NCBI GenBank assembly: GCA_005773145.1
Contig: SXHS01000153.1
Span: 1 to 17,884, forward strand
Source of the DNA: Planctomycetaceae bacterium
GTDB taxonomy: Bacteria; Planctomycetota; Planctomycetia; Pirellulales; Pirellulaceae
Length of the DNA stretch: 17,884 nucleotides
Reading direction: 5' to 3'
In this document: one piece after another, positions 14,418 through 17,884 of the stretch
How the letters are laid out: each line of letters opens with the position of its first letter
How positions within the stretch are numbered: the first letter of the stretch is position 1
Made by a program: the position numbers and the translations under genes
Notes under the pieces: model-generated
What the model was told of the DNA's origin: nothing
Databases searched by the model: none
The model's input: the letters and a program-made list of their open reading frames with translations, nothing else

Positions 14418-15719
14418 ATGTTAATCAATATGTCGGAATACGATTTTAGCTCCGTCGCGGCCGTAACTCCTGCTAGCAAGGCGGTGGCCGAACCGTTTCC
14501 CATTCGCCCGGCGGCCCGAGTCTCGCGTTTGCCCCCTTATGTGTTTGGGCGAATCAATCAATTGCTTTACGAAAAGCGCCGAGCTGGCAAGGACGTGATT
14601 GATTTGGGAATGGGCAATCCGACCGACCCGCCCGATCCGATGATCGTGGATAAATTGGTCGAGGCGGCGCGCGACGAACGGAACCACGGCTATAGCAAGT
14701 CCAATGGCATCGCCAATCTACGGCGGGAGCTGGCAGGCAAATACTTGAAGAAGTATGGCGTGCGCCTTGATCCCGAAACGGAAGTCATGACTTGTTTGGG
14801 ATCCAAGGAAGGCTTTTCCCATATGTGCCTGGCCTTGATGGGTCAGGGAGATACCGCGATCGCGCCTGCACCGTATTTTCCCGTGCACATGTACGCCGTG
14901 GCCTTGGCTGCTGGCAATGTGATCACCTTGGAAGTCGCGAACAGCGAACAATTTCTCTCGAACATCGCCTATACATGCCGGCACCTGGTTCCGACACCGA
15001 AATTGCTGATCTTGAATTATCCTCATAACCCGTCCACGGTCACGGTGGAACCTGAGTTTTTCGTGGAGGTCGTCAAGCTTGCGCGACGCTTTGGCTTTAT
15101 GGTCATCAGCGATTTTGCCTATGCGGACATCGCGTTCGATGGATATCAGCCACCGAGCTTTCTATCCGCGCCGGGCGCGATCGACGTTGGGGTCGAATTC
15201 ACCACGATGAGTAAGGGCTACAACATGGCCGGCTGGCGTGTCGGATTCTGTTGCGGCAATGCCGAAATGATCCGCGCGTTGGGAGTGATCAAGGGCTACT
15301 ACGACTACGGCATGTTTCAGGCCATACAAGTGGCGGCGATCGTCGCGCTACGACATGGCGATGCCGCCGTGGAACGCCAGTCGGCAATCTACCGTGTGCG
15401 CCGGGACGCCTTGGTCGATGGCCTCCGCCGCGTCGGCTGGCAGGTCACCCCTCCGCGGGCCGGCATGTTCGTCTGGGCCCCCATTCCGGAACCATGGCGC
15501 AGCCGCATGAACACCATGGACTTCGCCATGATGCTGCTGCAGGACGCCGATGTGGCGGTCAGTCCAGGAAGTGGTTTTGGCGAAGCAGGGGAAGGGTTCC
15601 TCCGCATGGCCTTGGTCGAGAACGAGAATCGCCTGCGGCAGGCCGTCCGCCAGATCGGCCGCTGTCTGGAAAAACCGGCCAACCCCGCAAAGGCCATGCC
15701 TTCAGCGTCCCAGCCCTGA
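14418..15719 (+). CDS. alaC: Class I/II aminotransferase, AlaC-type (glutamate-pyruvate aminotransferase)
   Basis: A 433-residue PLP-dependent fold-type I enzyme. RLPPYVFGRINQL, DLGMGNPTDPP, HGYSKSNGIANLRR, LGSKEG and YPHNPS follow the order of E. coli AlaC (YfdZ), as do EFTTMSKGYNMAGWR and YYDYGMFQAIQVAA. K266 in MSKGYNMAGWR is the expected Schiff-base lysine; N204, D232, Y235 and R274 fit the cofactor contacts. AlaC makes alanine from pyruvate and glutamate; related proteins are annotated as aspartate or LL-diaminopimelate aminotransferases, so substrate is not certain. The N-terminus is extended by about 25 residues relative to AlaC. ATG at 14418 is used; the ATG at 14430 is equally plausible since neither has a Shine-Dalgarno site. 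A perfect 12-bp palindrome (GTCCGGCCGGAC) lies two bases past the stop. Confidence 0.85.
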   Translation: MLINMSEYDFSSVAAVTPASKAVAEPFPIRPAARVSRLPPYVFGRINQLLYEKRRAGKDVIDLGMGNPTDPPDPMIVDKLVEAARDERNHGYSKSNGIANLRRELAGKYLKKYGVRLDPETEVMTCLGSKEGFSHMCLALMGQGDTAIAPAPYFPVHMYAVALAAGNVITLEVANSEQFLSNIAYTCRHLVPTPKLLILNYPHNPSTVTVEPEFFVEVVKLARRFGFMVISDFAYADIAFDGYQPPSFLSAPGAIDVGVEFTTMSKGYNMAGWRVGFCCGNAEMIRALGVIKGYYDYGMFQAIQVAAIVALRHGDAAVERQSAIYRVRRDALVDGLRRVGWQVTPPRAGMFVWAPIPEPWRSRMNTMDFAMMLLQDADVAVSPGSGFGEAGEGFLRMALVENENRLRQAVRQIGRCLEKPANPAKAMPSASQP

Positions 15720-15799
15720 GCGTCCGGCCGGACCGCCGCCCCGGCCGATGTTGAAGGCCACTCAGAAGGGCGAATCGGACCGACGGACCGGCGGGGTTC

Positions 15800-15828
15800 T
15801 TGCCCGCGGCCCTGCCAGCCTTCACAAT
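15800..15828 (+). promoter_or_regulatory. Weak promoter candidate for carA
   Basis: TTGCCC (15800-15805), a 17-base spacer and CACAAT (15823-15828), each matching consensus at four of six positions, lie 45 bases before the carA ATG. The 153-bp alaC-carA gap is GC-rich with several small hairpins and no T tract, so read-through from alaC is also possible. Confidence 0.3.
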
Positions 15829-15872
15829 AGGCCCTGGTGGCGCGACTCAGATTCCTGCGGCGGAACGAAACT

Positions 15873-17009
15873 ATGGCTCAGGTGGCGAAACTGGCTCTCG
15901 AGGACGGAACCGTCTATTGCGGCACGGCCTTGGGGGCGATCGGCGAGACGGAGGGGGAGGTCTGTTTTAACACCTCCATGACGGGATATCAGGAGATTCT
16001 GACCGATCCCAGTTATCGCGGACAGATCGTGACGATGACCTATCCGCATATTGGCAACTACGGGGTCAATCCCGAGGATGTGGAAAGTTCGCGTCCCCAA
16101 TTGGCCGGTTTTGTGATTCGCGACTACTGCGATCAGCCCAGCAATTTTCGGTCGGCCGGTCACCTACACGAATACCTGCAACAAGCGGGAGTCGTCGGCA
16201 TCAGCCAGATCGATACCCGGGCCCTGGTGCGACGTATTCGCGTGCATGGCGCCCTCAAAGGCGTGCTCTCCTCCGTGGAGTTGGATGATGCGCGGTTGGT
16301 AGCTCGCGCAAAGGCCAGCCCAGGATTGGTCGGCCGGGATTTGGTGCGGGAAGTGATTCCCACGCAGATGCGCATGTGGGACGAACCGTTGAGTCGCTGG
16401 TCGACCTTGACGGAAACGCCCCCCGCCAGCATGGACGACGCCCAGCCGCATGTGGTCGCCCTCGACTTCGGGATGAAATGGAATATCCCGCGCCACCTGC
16501 GCCAATTGGGGTGTCGTGTCACCATCGTGCCCGGCACCGCATCCGCTGCGGAAGTGATGGCACTCCAGCCCGAGGGGATCTTCTTGTCGAATGGGCCCGG
16601 CGATCCCGAGCCGTTGACAGGCCCCATCGAAACCGTACGCCATCTGTTGGGCAAGGCGCCGATCTTCGGGATTTGCTTGGGCCATCAACTCTTGGCACTC
16701 GCATGTGGCGCCAAGACGTTCAAGCTTAAGTTTGGGCATCGCGGGGCGAACCAGCCCGTATTGGAACTCGACTCGGAGAGAGTGGAGATCACCTCTCAGA
16801 ACCATGGGTTTGCGGTGGCCGAGGACTCCCTACCGACCCATTTGAAGATCACGCACCGCAATTTGAATGACAATACCATCGCGGGGTTGGAGCACCGTAA
16901 CGCCGCGGCGTTCAGCGTTCAGTATCACCCGGAGGCATCCGCCGGCCCGCACGACAGTCACTATCTGTTCGCGAAATTCTATCAGCAATTGCGACCGGTG
17001 GCGGGATAG
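15873..17009 (+). CDS. carA: Carbamoyl-phosphate synthase small (glutaminase) subunit
   Basis: The ATG at 15873 gives 378 residues, normal for CarA; the GTG at 15837 would add 12 residues that do not fit the family. The N-terminal CPSase small-chain domain shows LEDGTVYCGTALG, EVCFNTSMTGYQEILTDPSY and ISQIDTRALVRRIR. The class I glutamine amidotransferase domain has FLSNGPGDPEP, GICLGHQLLALACG with nucleophile Cys268, SQNHGFAV, and YHPEAS with His352 and Glu354 completing the triad. It supplies ammonia from glutamine to CarB for carbamoyl phosphate, the precursor of arginine and pyrimidines. carB is not in the window. The 3' end overlaps the convergent downstream gene by 28 bases. Confidence 0.95.
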   Translation: MAQVAKLALEDGTVYCGTALGAIGETEGEVCFNTSMTGYQEILTDPSYRGQIVTMTYPHIGNYGVNPEDVESSRPQLAGFVIRDYCDQPSNFRSAGHLHEYLQQAGVVGISQIDTRALVRRIRVHGALKGVLSSVELDDARLVARAKASPGLVGRDLVREVIPTQMRMWDEPLSRWSTLTETPPASMDDAQPHVVALDFGMKWNIPRHLRQLGCRVTIVPGTASAAEVMALQPEGIFLSNGPGDPEPLTGPIETVRHLLGKAPIFGICLGHQLLALACGAKTFKLKFGHRGANQPVLELDSERVEITSQNHGFAVAEDSLPTHLKITHRNLNDNTIAGLEHRNAAAFSVQYHPEASAGPHDSHYLFAKFYQQLRPVAG

Positions 17010-17884
17010 TCTTCGGATCGTCGAGCCGTCTGGCCGGCCAAGGCCTGGGGGCAAAATAGCAGCCCGACGATGTCCATGGCGGCGATGGCGCGACGCGAGT
17101 CGGCTCGGTCGTAGGCCAACCAAGTGGTCACCGTTTGTTGCATGGCCGTTTCGCGAATGGCTTCCAGCAAGCGCTCCTCGCATGTCGAGCAGAGCTTCGA
17201 CCAGAGGTTCTCAAACGACGCAGTGGCCGGGGTGGTTCGTGATTTGTCCGCCCCTTCGCCCTGCTGCAAGGTGGTCACTAGCACGCGGCCCAACTCCTGC
17301 ACGCAAGACTGGATCTCCGGATGCAATTGGGACCAGTATTCCGGGAACTGGGATTCAAGTTCGACCTCAAGTGGGCACTCCGGGTGGACGCACTCCTCTC
17401 GATGGGGCGCATGCGCGACGCGGATCTCGCCCACCGGTCGTCGAGACCGAGTCGCGCCCTCCGCAGTCGCCGCTGTTTGAGGTAGTGTCCAATGGTGTTG
17501 TGGCAAGTCGTCCCATGTCATCCCCTCGGCCAGTTCGCGATAGGAGGCCTGTAGCCGATCCCAATCGCGACGGCGCAGCCAACTGAGGATGCTCTCGGCC
17601 CAAGCGGGCAGCGAGACGACGGGGGGTGCTGCTCCCTGCCACAACAACACGTCCGTGCGCTGGTCCAGCGTCTTGGCAGCGGCAGATTGCGGATCGACGG
17701 CCAGCAGTTGATAGGGGCGGCGCGGCGAAAAGCTCAGCCCCGTCGAGAAGGCCACCAAAGGTCGGCAGGGGGGCGGGATCAGTGAGATGATGGCCCCCAT
17801 CAGCTGTTCCGGAGGAAGTGCCGCAGTGAGCGCCACCGTTGGCGTGGTGGCCAGCGAGGCCATCAACGCCATCAGCGTCTCGGC
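16982..17884 (-). CDS. Unrecognised protein, 5' end outside the window
   Basis: The frame is open to the window end; codons before the first ATG (17872) read AETL, so the real start is probably beyond 17884. About 300 residues are visible, with no clear transmembrane segment. The N-terminal portion has a conserved-looking block LVAFSTGLSFSPRRPYQLLAVDPQ, followed by a Trp/Arg-rich helix region (AWAESILSWLRRRDWDRLQASYRELAEGM). A histidine/cysteine-containing stretch (HAPHREECVHPECPLEVE) could bind a metal but may be chance. The C-terminal part looks helical (ENLWSKLCSTCEERLLEAIRET). I can name no family. It ends within carA, tail to tail. Codon use and length make it a real gene; function unknown. 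Confidence 0.65.
   Translation of the reverse strand, partial: AETLMALMASLATTPTVALTAALPPEQLMGAIISLIPPPCRPLVAFSTGLSFSPRRPYQLLAVDPQSAAAKTLDQRTDVLLWQGAAPPVVSLPAWAESILSWLRRRDWDRLQASYRELAEGMTWDDLPQHHWTLPQTAATAEGATRSRRPVGEIRVAHAPHREECVHPECPLEVELESQFPEYWSQLHPEIQSCVQELGRVLVTTLQQGEGADKSRTTPATASFENLWSKLCSTCEERLLEAIRETAMQQTVTTWLAYDRADSRRAIAAMDIVGLLFCPQALAGQTARRSEDYPATGRNC

Noticed and set aside
15722..15733. GTCCGGCCGGAC palindrome after alaC as a terminator
   Set aside because: A perfect palindrome leaves no loop, there is no T tract, and such GC palindromes are frequent by chance here.
1..17884. CRISPR array, tRNA or rRNA gene, transposase, phage or toxin-antitoxin module
   Set aside because: None was seen: no regularly spaced repeats, no cloverleaf-like segments noticed by eye, and no matching protein motifs.

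Overview
This roughly 17.9 kb window of GC-rich bacterial chromosome most likely comes from a planctomycete of the Pirellula/Blastopirellula type. That is an inference from gene content: a DUF1501 protein, an HTTM-domain membrane protein, a Cys/Gly-rich exported mini-protein, an Ala/Tyr/Pro-repeat exported protein, and an intergenic repeat whose translation reads NPKRQRGR, which I recall as recurrent in planctomycete genomes. No rRNA, tRNA, CRISPR array, transposase or phage gene was seen.

Layout. 2-1003 (+): 3' part of a DUF1501 gene. 1004-1686: about 680 bp without a convincing gene, holding a REP-like imperfect inverted repeat, a promoter candidate and the leader of the next gene. 1687-2148 (+): exported protein with 20 cysteines, ended by a strong intrinsic terminator. 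2341-4040 (+): two overlapping genes, a one-helix membrane protein and an HTTM-domain integral membrane protein. 4012-5748 (-): PolX DNA polymerase with a C-terminal PHP domain, overlapping the HTTM gene tail to tail. 5798-7309 (-): exported Ala/Tyr/Pro-rich protein. 7562-9833 (-): a three-gene operon, each stop codon overlapping the next start by 4 bases, encoding a four-helix membrane protein with a beta-rich tail, a soluble beta-rich protein, and a small P-loop AAA-type ATPase. 10085-11545 (+): Cys-rich coiled-coil protein resembling TolC/OEP proteins. 11566-11820 (-): an 84-residue protein that is little more than an RNA polymerase alpha C-terminal domain. 12028-14358 (+): UvrD/PcrA helicase. 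14418-15719 (+): AlaC-type aminotransferase. 15873-17009 (+): CarA, small subunit of carbamoyl-phosphate synthase. 16982-17884 (-): unrecognised gene running off the window end.

How they work together. Housekeeping functions (PolX, helicase, AlaC, CarA) are interleaved with poorly characterised envelope genes. The two places most worth follow-up are the coupled membrane protein / beta-sandwich protein / ATPase operon and the stand-alone alpha-CTD protein, which keeps the DNA-contacting residues of RpoA but lacks the assembly domain and the acidic sigma-contacting residues. All family assignments are by motif reading; no database search was run.
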